Source: Dreissena polymorpha (lineage: Eukaryota; Mollusca; Bivalvia; Myida; Dreissenidae). Taken from it: a stretch of DNA of 64,000 bases. Both the position numbers and the translations under genes were made by a program. The notes beneath the pieces were generated by a model, which was not told where the DNA came from, made no database searches, and saw nothing but the letters and a program-made list of their open reading frames with translations. Below are positions 1 through 12,853 of this stretch, in pieces. Numbering within the stretch: position 1 is the first letter of the stretch; each line of letters begins with the position of its first letter. Where the stretch lies: positions 103,593,810 to 103,657,809 of the forward strand of contig NC_068359.1 of NCBI RefSeq assembly GCF_020536995.1, read 5' to 3'.

Positions 1-200
1 TTATATAATAAGTATAAATAACAAGTATAATAGTCATTTCAAATCAAGATCGGGTGTTTTAAGTCAATCACTAGAACAATTGCCATAATATATGCCTATT
101 GATACATGCGCGAATTGTCGTTCATATGAAGTGATAATATATGTTATAACAGTATATAAACAAACATCAATATGTTTCTTGTAACTAGTTAAGAGCTTAC

Positions 201-472
201 CCTGCCTTACAACTACAATGTGCGATCGTAATTGCAGTTTTGGACATCGTGAAATTCACTGTATGGGGATCCTCACCCTTTCGTTGACTTCTGAAAATAC
301 GGGATTTGACGTCGATTTCATCATTATTTCCCCTAAAAATTCGGACAGAGTCAATGTACGACTCATTAGCAAATTTTCTTCCTTGAATTCGTTGACGTAG
401 AGAGCATCTATACGGCAAAAAATGTTCACCAAAATCATCGGGAATATCGCTTAACCGTATCATAGACGCCAT
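201..472 (-). CDS. First coding exon of a SWIM-type zinc-finger protein (partial, runs off left edge)
   Basis: An open frame begins with MASMIRLSDIPDDF and reads about 90 residues to AHCSCKAG, where a good donor (GG|GTAAGC) follows at 200-195, so the exon exits in phase 2. The ending AHCSCKAG is the CxC half of the SWIM zinc-binding motif (CxCx(n)CxH). In invertebrate SWIM proteins this stretch is usually followed by G...C(S/T)HV in the next exon, which would lie left of the window. The sequence before it (SQRKGEDPHTVNFTMSKTAI) has the spacing seen in such proteins. SWIM proteins of this kind are often host genes of unknown role or are domesticated from transposons. The function is not assignable here. 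Alternative: a chance open frame; the splice site and motif together argue against that. Confidence 0.55.
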
Positions 473-846
473 TTTGCGTTTAGCTTGTCTAGGTTTTCTA
501 ACCGCTTAGTCACGTGATTAGGTGAGCGATCGTCTCCCAGGCGTCATGTCAATTGATCCCAGCCTTAACATTATTATGCCAAACCTTTAAGATAATAAAT
601 TGCGTAGTTAAACTGTTTGGCGTTTGTCGTTGAATAACTGCCAATTATGTAAAGTTTGTGTCACGTTATTCAGATTGATTTGTGTTGGACGTGTAGTTCT
701 TCGATATTACCATGTGTATAATTATATTGTTTTGAACTTAGAGTTATTCCATATTACAAATGCGCCATTGTATTGTGATGGATTGTAAAATACTTTGTAG
801 TATTTCATCAGGATGATATAGTAGCACGGAGAAGTACATTATATAA

Positions 847-982
847 ATATTACATGGCTGACAGGGTGACAGTAAATTTGTGAACTTGAGGAAATACTGT
901 CAACCGAGGCGAAGCCAAGGTTGACAGTATTTTTCCGAAAGTTGACAAATTTACTGTCACCCTGTCAGACATGTAATATTAA
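847..982. repeat. Foldback repeat (MITE-like) with ~34-bp inverted arms
   Basis: The arm ATTACATGGCTGACAGGGTG continues as GACAGTAAATTTGT and returns inverted at the other end as ACAAATTTACTGTCACCCTG. A shorter inner palindrome (ATACTGTCAACC / GGTTGACAGTAT) surrounds GAGGCGAAGCCAA. No coding capacity is seen. Related ACAGTA motifs recur at 2030-2200. Confidence 0.7.
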
Positions 983-1616
983 TTTTATTATACCGAATAA
1001 AGTATTCAAAAATGAACAATTTATATGAACCATGAACAATTTTAATATTCAATAATTGAATTTAATTTTAGCAATGAACAACCATTAATATGTTGAGTGG
1101 TTCAGATTTACGGGCAGAGCAAAATGAACTACGCTTTATTCGGCACCGACCTAGTAATCAATTTATCACATCAATTTTCTTAGTCGTCAATTATTTCTTT
1201 AAAAATATAGATCTATTACAGAACCAGTTTTCCGTATTTTATTTTCATCGCTTGATTACGCAATTTATGACGTACTTGTGTGACGTCATTTCGGTGACGA
1301 AACATTTTGGGACAACAATATGGACGTGGTGTTTTTTTATTACAGTAAAATATTTGTTTAAAGCATCGAACGAATCCAAAACGTATTTCGGATTGTGTGT
1401 TTGTCATGCATAACACCTTAAGAACAGACACTGGAAGTGTATATCGTTGTAACTTTATTGTTATTAGCATTTGATTAAAGTTGCCTTTGAGGTAAGCGTG
1501 TCGTTTACAGTAATCAGTATACTAAATTGATTTTCTTTTTGACTCCTGTCAAAGCTAAAATAATGGCATTAATCTATTCTACAGCACAGTTTCAGCTGCA
1601 ATCGATATTTTATTTT

Positions 1617-1975
1617 ATGCTTTCCGGTGGTTTATAGAGAAATATCAGTGAATTAAAACTGATAATTTCACTGTTTCAAACAATACAAATTATCAGTGAA
1701 AATTCTCGATAATTTTCACTGTTTACTGTGAAATAACGTCATTTTTTTTATGAAATGACGTCATTATCCCAGCGAAATTCTTTAGTTAAACTCTTTAACA
1801 ATGTATATAAACTGTGAAAAAAGCATAAAATAAAAAGAAAATTTGTTGGATTCGGTGATCATAGAAAATATATATTTTCACTCGTGGCTGCGCCACTATT
1901 GAAAATATTATTTTCTATGATCACTCGTGAATTAAAATCGATAATCCACCGAATCCAACAAATATCCTCTATTTA
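1617..1975. repeat. Dispersed ~360-bp repeat, copy 1 (starts TGCTTTCCGGTGGTTTATAG)
   Basis: The same element recurs at about 48400-48785, with matching ends (TGCTTTCCGGTGG ... CACCGAATCCAACAAATA) and matching internal blocks including AAATGACGTCATTATCCCAG. It has internal palindromes (ATCAGTGAAAATT/AATTTTCACTG; TGATCATAGAAAATA/TATTTTCTATGATCA) and no open frame. The short TTTA-type sequence at both ends could be target duplication but is ambiguous. Confidence 0.7.
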
Positions 1976-2763
1976 ATTATCCAAATACAACGGACACGCA
2001 AAACTGCGTACTGCGCATGCGCGAATGGGACAGTATAATTTTCGAACATTCCGCACGTGATTGCTAAGGAAGCGGGATACAGTATTTTTTTGTCAGTAAA
2101 TGTTTTCCCGCTGGTGGCACGTGATTGCTATGGCAGCGGGATACAGTATATTTTGGACAGTAAATCTATTCCATCTGGGTCTGACAGTATTTCTATGTCA
2201 CGATGGCCTATGGGAGTTTAGCATTGTAAATAAAAGTGAGGTATAATAATCAAAAATGACATTTTTACGCCCGATTAATAAAACCTGTTCAAACAATAGC
2301 TCAAACAGCCGGATTTTAGGGATAATTTTGAGCGCGATAGTTGCAGTTTAGGTTAAATATTAAGTACTATAATCATAAATACTTAAGTGCTATTGTTGTG
2401 TTTTTATACTTAACATGTTTACCGTTCAATATCTTTCATTTCAAGTACATGCTATCACAGTTAACTGCACATATTGACAAACATGATAAAACAGAACATG
2501 CAGATGAATATGTTTATACAGAAATCCACGTGTACATTAAACCATGTTCATTTGCGAACTATTATTATGCCGAAGAAAAAATTAAACTTTGAAAAATAAT
2601 AGTTCAGGTTTAAATTGATAATCGATGACAACAATATAGAATTCCACTTTTATGAAAATTCAAGCGCACTGTTGTGTGACAGCTTTAATACATGATTTTG
2701 TATTCCGTTATGTATGTGCAAAACTTCACCACTAGGTATAAGACTTGTATTAACTATGCATAT

Positions 2764-2971
2764 TTTTTAGTTTAAACCTTTTTTTTAGCTCGATTGCATC
2801 GGAAGCCTAAGGCTTATATAAACGCTCTCGAGTCCGTTTCCTGGGCCTAGAACCAGTTCTTGTTGTCTTTGGTGTCTTTGGGAGAGATCTAAAGAACGCT
2901 CCAACGGTGGAGGTCGAACCCGTGACCTCCCGGTCGCTAGGCGGACACCATATCCATTACACCACGGCGAC
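2764..2971 (-). mobile_element. tRNA-derived SINE (family 1)
   Basis: Read on the minus strand, it begins with a tRNA-like head (GTCGCCGTGGTGTAATGG with a B-box-like GGGTTCGACCTCC), then AGCGTTCTTTAGATCTC, then a tail AGGTTTAAACTAAAAA. TATGCATAT flanks both ends (2755-2763 and 2972-2980) as target-site duplication. A second copy lies on the plus strand at about 42294-42480 with the same head, body and tail. Confidence 0.75.
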
Positions 2972-3092
2972 TATGCATATGCATAGTAGAATAATGACGC
3001 AACAAATTATCGCATTGTCGTGTATACTTGTTAACAGCATAATTCAGTTTCAACGATCTGTTGTCATTTGGTATATCTATATGGATCGATGT

Positions 3093-4137
3093 TCAGCCAA
3101 TCAAATTGTCAGTAGAAGGGTGAAATATTTCCGGTGGTTTGGACGTGACATCTGAAAGTACAAAACATGCATTCAATTTACACGAATATCCGCATTTGGA
3201 ATCTTGTAAAAACATACTTACGTTTTTGGTTATGCTTTTTACAGTTCAGTTGTATTTCTTTACACACGAATATTAGGATGCGTTCTACGCATTGGGCCGC
3301 AAAATGCATTTTGGTTTTTGTATATATTTTTGATACAATGGATTATAAAAGTCGTTTTTACTAACACTATACTTTGAATAAACAAAATTTCGTGTTAAAG
3401 TTAACCATTGCTCAAGAAACAACATTTTAAAATACCTTTTAAACAACGTGAAGAACACGTCTGAGATACTTAATAATACAATAAATAGCAATCTAGACGA
3501 GAAGTATTTACTATATTGGCATATGTAGGGGTGTCTGTTCTCAAGCGGACCGGAGAGGAATGGCAACCCACACGGTACGTCCGTCCACTCTCCACCCTGC
3601 TTCATAATCACACAGTCGTTGATGTCGTGTGTAACTTGACAATGACTATTGAAGTCGGACCCAAAGTTCGTGTATGTCACTGGGTCGCCTTTAATGTAAA
3701 AAGCTTTGGTAATTTGCATTGTCTAAACATTTAAATGACACAGAAGCTACGAGAACATTCGTAACATATTAATTGCATTTTTAATAACAGCCTGAATTAT
3801 ACAAAGTTATCATATGAACGTTTTATCAAAGCTTATTGTGTTCCTAAATCTACAATATGCAGATTGTTTTTTGGCAATACCAAAACAACTAAATATCTTC
3901 CAAGTAAAAACGGAATATATTATAATTTTCTTTGCTAGGATTGTGTACTAACAAACTGAAACGAGTCAATCCTACCGGATAGCCATGCCCACTTTCCTTC
4001 GGCGGTCGCCCCATCTAGCGTGGAATCAGTTAAACCAAGCCAGATCGATTGCACATAATGGTGATTGTCAAGACACCGCACCAAGTAGTCCTGTTCTGCC
4101 TTGTTTGACACGTGGACAAGGTAACCTCCACCAGCAT
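3093..4137 (-). CDS. Lectin E: 3' half of a C-type lectin gene (exons 5, 6, 7 only)
   Basis: Three exons are visible on the minus strand: 3976-4137 (AGGGYLVHVSNKAEQDY ... IWLGLTDS ... WAWLSG), 3512-3688 (GDPVTYTNFG ... NDCVIMKQGGEWTDVPCG ... RHPYICQY) and 3093-3151 (NVTSKPPEIFHPSTDNLIG, stop TGA). All junctions are GT/AG and phase 1, matching lectins A and B. These exons carry the WLGL core, the C2 and C3 cysteines, the WTD motif and the last CTLD cysteine. The acceptor before exon 5 is intact, so upstream exons once existed. I found no signal, mucin or exon-4 sequence between 4137 and 7570. Exon 6 is one codon short and has an extra Cys (SHCQ). Likely a truncated copy; if transcribed it would lack a secretion signal. 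Confidence 0.7.
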
Positions 4138-4499
4138 CTAGGAACGCATGTTTACGTGGTTTTAATTTTACCTTTCGTGATGTAAGGTACATCTAAACAA
4201 ACATTTGAGTACAGTCTAACATTTTTCCATAGAAAATATAAAAAAGACTTTTATCAAATCTCCACTTTTATTTTGGTTTTATAAATATCGACTTAAACAG
4301 GCATATTTTGTATTTTCAAAAATCAAGAGGTATATAGGTATAATGTCGTTCATCTGAGATTTCGAACCCCGGAAGAGATATCATAAGAACACATTTTATG
4401 AGCATATTCCATTGAGATTGGGCAAACAAAATGTGACTTCTAGAGATTTCGCAATTGCAAACTACAGCCTTGAAATAAAACTTGCTCCACACTGGCTCC

Positions 4500-5150
4500 A
4501 CCATTTTTCCGACTTACGACAATCATTTTCGAACTCGGCAAAGATATCGTTAAAATAAGTAATCCCAATGGCATGATTTGAACATACAAGAAAGAGAACC
4601 GCTATACGATGTAACATGACGAATACTATGGGTATTGACATTTCAAAGAAGATTTTTAAGTTTTCACTACATTTATATAAGGAGAACAAGTAACGCACAG
4701 AGCGGGGCAAGTTTTGACCCCATGGGCATTATATGAGCACATTTGAAAGCATAAAATGTTATATGATCAATACCAAACCTATGTGGCTTTTTGTAGCAGA
4801 AGAGCTTTGTTCAGTTGTAATTATATACGTGTACAGGGAATTTTACGAGAAATGGTTATTTACAGAACGAACCAGTTTTGACCCAAAATGCATTATTAGA
4901 GAAAAATCTTTTTAGACAACCAACATATGATGTTATGTGCCAAACACCAAACCTCTAGGCATTGGGGTCTTAGGGCAGTTTTTTTTACATGTTACGTGTT
5001 CACTATATGCATATTGGAATATAATGATACCCAGAGTGCTGCGCCAATGGGCATGATCTAAACAAAATGTGTAGAGGACTACAATACCATCCCACATGAC
5101 AAATATTACACCTCTGGAAATCAAACAAAATAGAGCAACATCTTACGACG
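4500..5150. repeat. Diverged copies of the GACCCC(A)GGGGCA tandem family
   Basis: Phrases such as AAGTTTTGACCCCATGGGCA, TATGATCAATACCAAACCTA and a second copy further on resemble the better-preserved array at 58190-59760. No gene is seen between lectin E exon 5 and about 5.8 kb. Confidence 0.45.
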
Positions 5151-5834
5151 AAGCGTTCATTTGATTAACGTTTCATGATTTCCTTTAAAAAACTGGCATT
5201 AAAGGTGTCAAACCAACTCGAACAATAAAATTCGCTAAACCATTCCGACCTTTATTCAAACTAGTGAAAATGTGACACACGTAAATTATGAAATCAAGGG
5301 AAGCTATTCGTGTATTCGTGTACATACACCTACAACGATGTATGGCTTCCTTTTTGTAAATGTCGAATGTATTTTTTCTTTTCCACTTTACATTATTTGT
5401 GTATCTCGTCGTAATTCTTAATTGTAAAGTATTAATTAATTAATCAGTGTATTATGTTGATAAATGTGAACTTTTCCCAGAGCAAAACCATGATATGTGG
5501 TCAATTTGTATTATTTATTTGCATATACTTTATTTAAAAGTCATCTGCTCAAACATCAAAACTTAATGATAGGTTTTAACAAATAATCTATTGAAATAGC
5601 GCGTCAAATTAGCACTGTATGTATACACCAATATATACCCGTTGATGTGTTAATATCTGTTTCACTGAACCAAACCAACATGAAACATAGCATTTTGGTT
5701 TTTGCAGACGCGATGGAGTCTAGGTTTTTCAAATGAGCATTTCGAAGTTTATATATACCGTTACTTCTATCGAACTTAACAAAAACGTTAAATACGTATA
5801 AATACACTAAGGGTGGTTCCCGCCAAAATAAAAG

Positions 5835-6078
5835 TACTGACATTACTGGTGTGACGATGCTTTTGAAGAGGATGGATATAAAACATCAATTTAAGTCTAT
5901 CTATATCACCACAATTGTGTATGTTGATACGAACATTTGGGTACGATAAAAAATTTGGGTACGAAAATTTTGGGTACGAAAAAAAAATTGGTACGAAAAA
6001 AAATTGCGTACGAAACATTTTTGGTACAAAAAAAAATTAGGGGTACGGGGAAGTAGTACCCGTGGGTAACTTGACCCA
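5835..6078. repeat. GGGTACGAAAAAAA repeat, copy 1
   Basis: A common leader (TACTGACATTACTGGTGTGA ... GATGCTTTTGAAGAGGATGG) is followed by several copies of GGGTACGAAAAAAAATT and ends GGGGTACGGGGA...AACTTGACCC. The same leader and array occur at 56906-57195 in the same orientation. The repeated unit is a 15-20 bp simple motif; frames through it are artefacts. Confidence 0.7.
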
Positions 6079-6699
6079 TTGAGCGAAACAGGGAGGCGGG
6101 TCACATTCTTGTTCATTAAGTATGGCAAAACCTTCATGATGATTCTCGAAAGTAGGTATGAGCACATAGCCGGACCATGTGAGCTCAATCGTATGAGCAC
6201 TTGACTATCCGAGTTCGCCCACGAACATATGGATAAGTTAACTAATAGCGAAATAACCTTATACATGTATATGCTGAAATCTAACAATCGAACGAAATAT
6301 CAAACATGGTATGTACACTTAGGTGGTTGTGTAATTTCTGTTAGAATATCGTATTCAATATGTAAATTTTAAATGATTGTGCCCGCACTTGAGTTTGTTG
6401 CCTTGTTTGAGTCTATACGCGCCTAGGCTGCACCCAGTCTGTGTATTTGTGTTTTTCCAAGATAATGAGTTACCTCCGCGCTGAGGCTGCATAATGTTGG
6501 GACCCGGAGTGTGTCCAGCACTCCTACCTAATAGGATTAGATTGACGACAGTTGGGACGAATTTTGAATGATAGCTGCAATTTCCAGCTATTTGTTTTGT
6601 ACTGAAATACTTTTTAATGTTTTATATGGTCAAGTGCTGCGGGGGGGATGAGATTATCCGGAAAAAAACACCTGTCCGAAATGGTGACCACAAAACAGA

Positions 6700-6795
6700 C
6701 AAAATATAACATTGCGCCGGGAGCGGGAATCGAACCGGTGTCGTAAAGGTGAAAAAGCGAACGTCCTTACAACTGCGCTAGCGGGACGGACAATT
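6700..6795 (-). mobile_element. tRNA-like sequence, probable SINE head
   Basis: The minus strand reads GTCCCGCTAGCGCAGTTGTA (A-box-like) and CCGGTTCGATTCCCGC (B-box). The acceptor stem does not pair convincingly, so I call it a SINE head or tRNA relic, not a working tRNA gene. A (TA)n tract follows at 6813. Confidence 0.5.
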
Positions 6796-6811
6796 ACGCA
6801 AAGAAATGTTG

Positions 6812-6812
<1 letters not shown>

Positions 6813-6847
<35 letters not shown>
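6813..6847. repeat. (TA)n microsatellite
   Basis: An uninterrupted TA dinucleotide run of about 17 units. Confidence 0.95.
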
Positions 6848-6849
<2 letters not shown>

Positions 6850-8435
6850 TAGCAGTGCAGCGTTTACAATTTGCAGGTTCGAAATTGTTCTCATTCTTTA
6901 GTTTTGTGATCACGTAAAAAGTTAATATTACACGTTTTTATTCGCAATTTATTTACTAAATCGAGAACAAATATCAAACAAAATAGAGAAAATATATAGT
7001 TGTTTCATTGGTCCATAAAAATAAAATGGATGTAAAATTACTAATTTTAAATTAACGTTCTGATACACTAAATTGAATCTGTTTCCCCAGGATATGCTGT
7101 TCTATTAATATTTACCTTTATCAACACGAACGACAACTCTGCTAGGAGAATGGTATCAATGAAAATCAACTAGCAATCTCCTACGCAGTGGCGAATGCCA
7201 AGGGAAGTAACTGAAAAATCGAGTTATCTCAATCGGACTGGCTCGGTCTTTTACATAGGTCCCCATTGTGAAGAATTTTTTTACTGGTTATCAAACCTTA
7301 GACGACGCTGTTCCAGCATCGTCAAAAATTAAGAATGCTTTAAATGAATAGTCTAGAGCGCTATCATGGAACACCTCTAGTATATTTTTGTATTCAGTCA
7401 TGTCATTGAAAACTATAAGCTCTTTTACGTTTATGACATGCATTAATAATGAATATGCATGTAAGAATTATGAAAAAAAATCTCGATTTTTCTTTTCTAC
7501 TTGTAAACAGCAATAACAAATCCAAATTCAAATATTTATTTCCTTTGGTAAATCTTCGTGGTTTGTTGATTAGCCAATCTCAGTAGGGTGATGAACGATT
7601 TCTGAAAGAACAAAGCATGCATGTATTAAATATGTATATCAGAATTTAAGACCGTTTAAAACACCGAAAGATCAGTGGCTAAATACGTTCCCTTGAGACA
7701 ACGTTCGTATATCGATATTTTTGCATTTTTTTTATCTAAATGATTGGTATGTCTTTAATTAAGTATTGTTTTCAGTTTTATTGTATTTCTTTTCATACCC
7801 TTGTAAGAATAATATGTTCTACAAGCATAGCCGCCAAAAGCAGTTTTTGGTTATTTTGTTAATAGTATTTATATAATAAAATATAAAAGATAATTTTGCT
7901 CAAACTTTACTTTGAATATACCGATGATTTTTCCTCTTTTTACGATTTCTCGTGTAACGGTATGTTACAGTACATTTCAAAATGTGTGAAGATAACATAT
8001 TCGATACTTGAAAACAATAAACGCCGAAGTTATGGTTAAGTATTTACTATATTGTCAGATAAAGGGGTGCCTTTCTCCCAAAAACCCGACGTTAATGGTA
8101 GCCGTCCCACACGCAACGTCCGTCCACTCCCCACCCTGCTTCATGATCGCACAATCGTTGTTGCTGTGAGTGGATTGACCATGGTGTTTATAGTCTTGCC
8201 AAAAGTTGGTGTATGTAACTGGGTCGCCTTAAATTACAAGATTTGGTGATGTACAATCAAATAACACATAATAAAAGCGTACATCTGATCTTTCATGCGG
8301 AATATAACAGCACATTAAACAATGTGCTTATTGCAATAAACGTGAAAAATAGTTATTAAAATAACTGCCCCAGCAGCTGGAGTTTCACTTCTTTATATTT
8401 AAAGAAGGTTGACATGGTCGCACAGTGTGTAGCTA

Positions 8436-11400
8436 AATCTTTTTTTTAATTTTTTTTTATTCAATATAATACATACAATGTATACATGTATATTATCATA
8501 CAACATAGTGGTTGTACAAAGCAATTAAGTTCAGACATGTTATACAAGATATGCTAATATATATATTTTTTTAAAGAGAAAAAAAAGAACAACAGAAGAA
8601 TAGTTATGAAAAATGATGAGTTGTATACAGTCGGAAGAAAGCATACTGGACTTGTGTGTTTTGTTGTATATTCACAATGATCTTATAAGATGGAAAAAAA
8701 ATTATATACAAAAATATTTTAGAAATATAAACTAACATTAGAGTGAAATGTATATAAGTGGACAAACATTATAAGAATTTAATCCGATTCCATTTTTGTT
8801 CAAAGATTTGTAATGTGTCATTACTGAGGGCTATTTCTTTCTCAATCTGGATTTTTAGTTTAAAACTATTGACAAAACAATTAAAATTTGATACTTGTTT
8901 TTTGTACTTCATGTTAAAGATAAAATATTTCATCAATATAAGAATAAAATTCACAATATTATTACATTCTATTGATTTCAATGAGTAAATTCCGAAACTT
9001 ACATTTAAGAAAGATAGTTTAACGTTTAGTTGCTGTTGTTCAAGAAAAGATACTAATTGATTCCAAATAGGCTGGATGTGTTTGCACTCCCCAAAAAGAT
9101 GTTTTATAGTTTCGATGGTTTCACCGCAGAAGTCACACAGATTTGAGTTAGATAATTTACATTTAAAGAGATATTTATTTGTAGCTATAATTCTATGGAT
9201 GTATTTATATTGAAAATTTCTCAATGTGCTTTCAATAGTTGCTTTATATGGCATGGTAAATATGTGTTTCCAATTAAGTTCATGTTCTCTGAAAAGGGCT
9301 TGCCATTTATTTTGGGTTTCGGAGTTTTCTGTAGGTTTTTTAATTTGCAGTGTGTAAAATATTTTATTCGGTTTGTTTTTTCTTCCAAGTATGTTTTCTA
9401 CGAATGTTGTTTGAGTACATTGTGTATTATTTGTATTGATTTCAGATTTAATATGCATGGGTATGCTTTTGATTAGTGTGTAGTACTTCAGAAAATTATT
9501 TGAAGGTATTCCGTATATGTAGCATATATCGTCAAAAGAGTAGAAATCCTTGATTCTGTAGTCATATAATTGGTCGACATATTTAATGCTTCGTTCAAAC
9601 CAATCTTTATAGAAAAACGTCTTATTGTTTGAAGTTATGTCTTTATTGTTCCATAAAATAGTTTTACTGCTGGTTTTGGTTTCTAGGTTATGAGTGACAT
9701 CACTCCATCAGACAGAAATATGTTTTTGTTTGCAATTTCATGTAAGATAGTATTGCTGATGTTACATTCAAAGAGTAAGGAGTCACCATATTGTTTTAGG
9801 ATTTTCTGGTAGAATAATTTCAAATTACTCGTATTGGTATTATCTAGGTATCTTTTAACCCAGCTGCATTTGATTGCATTCAAGAATGAGTCAATGTTCG
9901 TTAATTGAATACCTCCATTTTCTACAGATTGAATTAACTGAGTTCGTTTTATTTTATCAGGCTTACCGTCCCATATGAAATTAAATATTGCTGATTTTAT
10001 ATCGTTAATAACATCATTTGGTGGATTTGGGAGAACTGTTAATACATAAATTAGTTTAGGAAGTGCAAATGTTTTCAATACTGTGTTTTTTCCGATTAGT
10101 GTAAGTTTACGGTGATGCCATGATTTTAAGCAGTTTTTGAAATTCTGTAATTTAGGTAGTATGCTTTTCAGAACTGTATCCTTTTCATTATTTGTGAAAG
10201 TAATTCCTTACGTTGTGGCTTCATCGGATGTCCAATTAAATTTCATTTCTTTTTTATATACGACATTACTTTGTTTTAATTTACCTACTCGTAGCACAGT
10301 TCATTTACTTTTGTTTAGTTTAAGACCCGATGTCATTCTGTAGATGGTTAGTGACTCTATTAGGTTATGGAAAGAATCGTAATTGTCGTTTAAGAAATAA
10401 GTTGCATCGTCAGCAAATAGGGACTGTTTGATATCTTCATCAGGATCTAGTGATATGCCTTTTATGTGTTTATTTGATTGGATGTGATGTGATAGATACT
10501 CGATGCAAATAACGAATAGCGATGATGAGAGTGGACATCCTTGTCGAACCCCTCGTTCGATGTTAAAACTATTTGAAAAGAAGCCATTGTTAATGATTAT
10601 ACTGTTAATATCGGTATAGAATAGTTTTACCCATTGAATGAGACTTTCACCAAAGTTCATATTTTCTAAGCAAGAGAACATAAATGAATGATCGAGTGAA
10701 TCGAATGCCTTTTCAAAATCTGCAAAGAATATAAGACCAGGATTGTTTGAATTGTTAAAATAGTTTATGCATTCTTGGATAAGACGAACGTTTTCACCAA
10801 TGTAACGTCCTTTTATGAAACCAGATTGAGATTTTGAAATGATTGATGGTAATATTTTTTTTATTCTGTTTGCTATACTTTTAGTTGCAATTTTATTATC
10901 ATTATTTAGTAAACTAATCGGGCGCCAGTTTGATAAGGATTCTAAGTTTTTTCCATGTTTTGGAATAAGTGATATAATACCTTGTTTTTGTAGCGTAGTT
11001 AAGTTTTCGTTGTTAAATGAATAGTTTAGTGAATTAATTAGATGTGTTTTTATATCATTCCAGAATATTTTATAAAATTCGATTGTGATGCCATCAGATC
11101 CTGGGCTTTTGTTATTTTGCATATCTTTTAGGGCTAATCCACATTAATATTCATTAAGTAATCCGTCGCACAGTTGTTTTTCCTCTTGGTTTAAAGCGTG
11201 ATGTGTATTTTTAAAAAGGGTGTTATTTTCAACATTTTTACGTTTATAGAGTGTTTCGAAAAATAAACGTTGTTCTTCTAGTATTTGAGTCATGTTTGTT
11301 ATATCTTTGCCATTGACTACTATTTTGTGTACAGTTTTTTGTTCACTTCTACGTTTTTCAATGTTTGCGAAGTATTTTGTATTTTTTTCATTGTGTTCAA

Positions 11401-12853
11401 CATGCTGTGCACGCGCTCTTAGTATTATTCCATTGAGATGTGTATGATAAATTCCGTCTAATATTTGTTTTTTTAATGTTATTTCATTTTCAATGTCGGT
11501 GGTATCATTTGTGTTTGTTTGATGCAATTGTTTTTCAAGTGTTTCAATGGTTTTGATGGTTTCAGTTTCAAGTTTGTGTGTTTCTTTACGTTTAAATGAT
11601 GTGTATCTAATTGTTGTGTTACGTATATTTCCTTTAATTACTTCCCATAAGGTGTTTGGGTTTGCATCTTTATTATTTTGAACTGTATTTAATATTTCCT
11701 GTTTTATTTGTGTTTGATATTGTGTATCCAATAAGATGCTGTTGTTAATTTTAAAGTATCCTGGGCCTCTTTCAGGTTGTATATTGTGCAATTTAAGTTC
11801 AACTATAGAGTGGTCAGTCATAAATCCTGGTTTTATGTTACATGTGTCAATAATGTTGCAAAGAGATTCAGATATTAAAAAAAAGTCTAATCTACAAAAT
11901 ATTGTTGGTTTTGTGTTTGAGTGCCAGGTGAATTTGCTTTCGTTTGGCTATACTGTACGCCAGATATCTATCATATTGTCGTTTTCAATTATGTTATTTA
12001 AAATGTTTCTATTTTTAGGATGAGTATAAATGTTTCCATTCTTTTTATCTAATAATGGGTTCAGGACAGTATTAAAATCACCGCCGATTATAATATTTTT
12101 ATCTTGGTTACTAATTATAAAGGATTGTAATGTTTCGTAAAATGCAGAATCATCTATGTTGGGACCGTAAACGTTGATTAATGTTATTTCTGTTTCATGT
12201 ATTTTGATATCTATACTTGCTAGTCTGCCAATTATTATTTCGTTAAGGTTATCAACTGTGGTCCCTATGTTACGTTTTATCAGAAAGGCAATGCCTTGTT
12301 TATTAGTACATTGTCCACTGAGGTAGATATCCCCGTCCCATTCATTTTTTAAGGTTTACGCTAAAGTGTGTGTCAAGTGACTTTCTTGTAATAAGCATAC
12401 ATTTTTTTTTTCGTCTAACCATTTGAAGATTTTTATGCGTTTATCTTTGCTGTTTAGCCCTTTTACATTTAAAGTACATAGCTTGATCATTTAAAAAAGG
12501 GTGATGTAAATGATAATGTATGTGTGCTTGTCCAGTTAGTTTCTATTTGAAAACGTGTCCAGTTGGTTTCTATTATAAGAAGTAAGATGTCTACACAAAC
12601 AAACAAAATTAGAAAACAAAAATAAGGCATACAAAAGGATGAATATTCCATAAAAAAGAAGGAGTAAAAAAAATAATCATAAATGTGAGATTATAACAAT
12701 AATAAACGACTGGTCTCCAATAGAGACATAAAAAGCGCATTTCCTTACACTGGAAATACACAAACTAATTGAATTAGTGATCTGAGATACAAAAAGTATA
12801 TATGTATAACACCGTAGATTATATGGTAGCTTATAGTAATGATAATAATAATG
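8436..12853 (-). mobile_element. L1/Tx1-type LINE inserted in intron 5 of lectin C (5'-truncated, broken ORF2)
   Basis: Boundaries come from comparison with lectin D, whose matching intron is only 302 bp. ORF2 starts near 12490 (MIKLCTLNVKGLNSK) and carries an APE-type endonuclease (NVCLLQESHLT, INVYGPN, IIIGGDFNTVLNP, MTDHSIV near 11821). The reverse transcriptase follows at about 11122-10301: NKSPGSDGITIEFYK, NWRPISLLNNDNKI, QSGFIKGRYIGEN, FFADFEKAFDSLDH, GVRQGCPLSSSLF and the catalytic FADD. The rest runs down to about 8769, including a Cys/His stretch (CDFCGETIETIKHLFGECKH). One frame runs from 12490 to about 9683 but is broken by stops in the endonuclease part, near 11143 and near 10300; the frame then changes before 9458. 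The 3' end is A-rich on the minus strand near 8440. No ORF1 is present, so the copy is dead and 5'-truncated. Confidence 0.9.

Noticed and set aside
5788-6287. Minus frames rich in Phe/Tyr (FFRTQNFRTQ)
   Set aside because: Read-through of the GGGTACGAAAAAAA repeat; same at 56998-57140.
8052-8249. Plus-strand 65-aa frame
   Set aside because: Complement of lectin C exon 6; similar shadows occur at 3516-3734, 3985-4185, 25643-25825 and 36883-37068.
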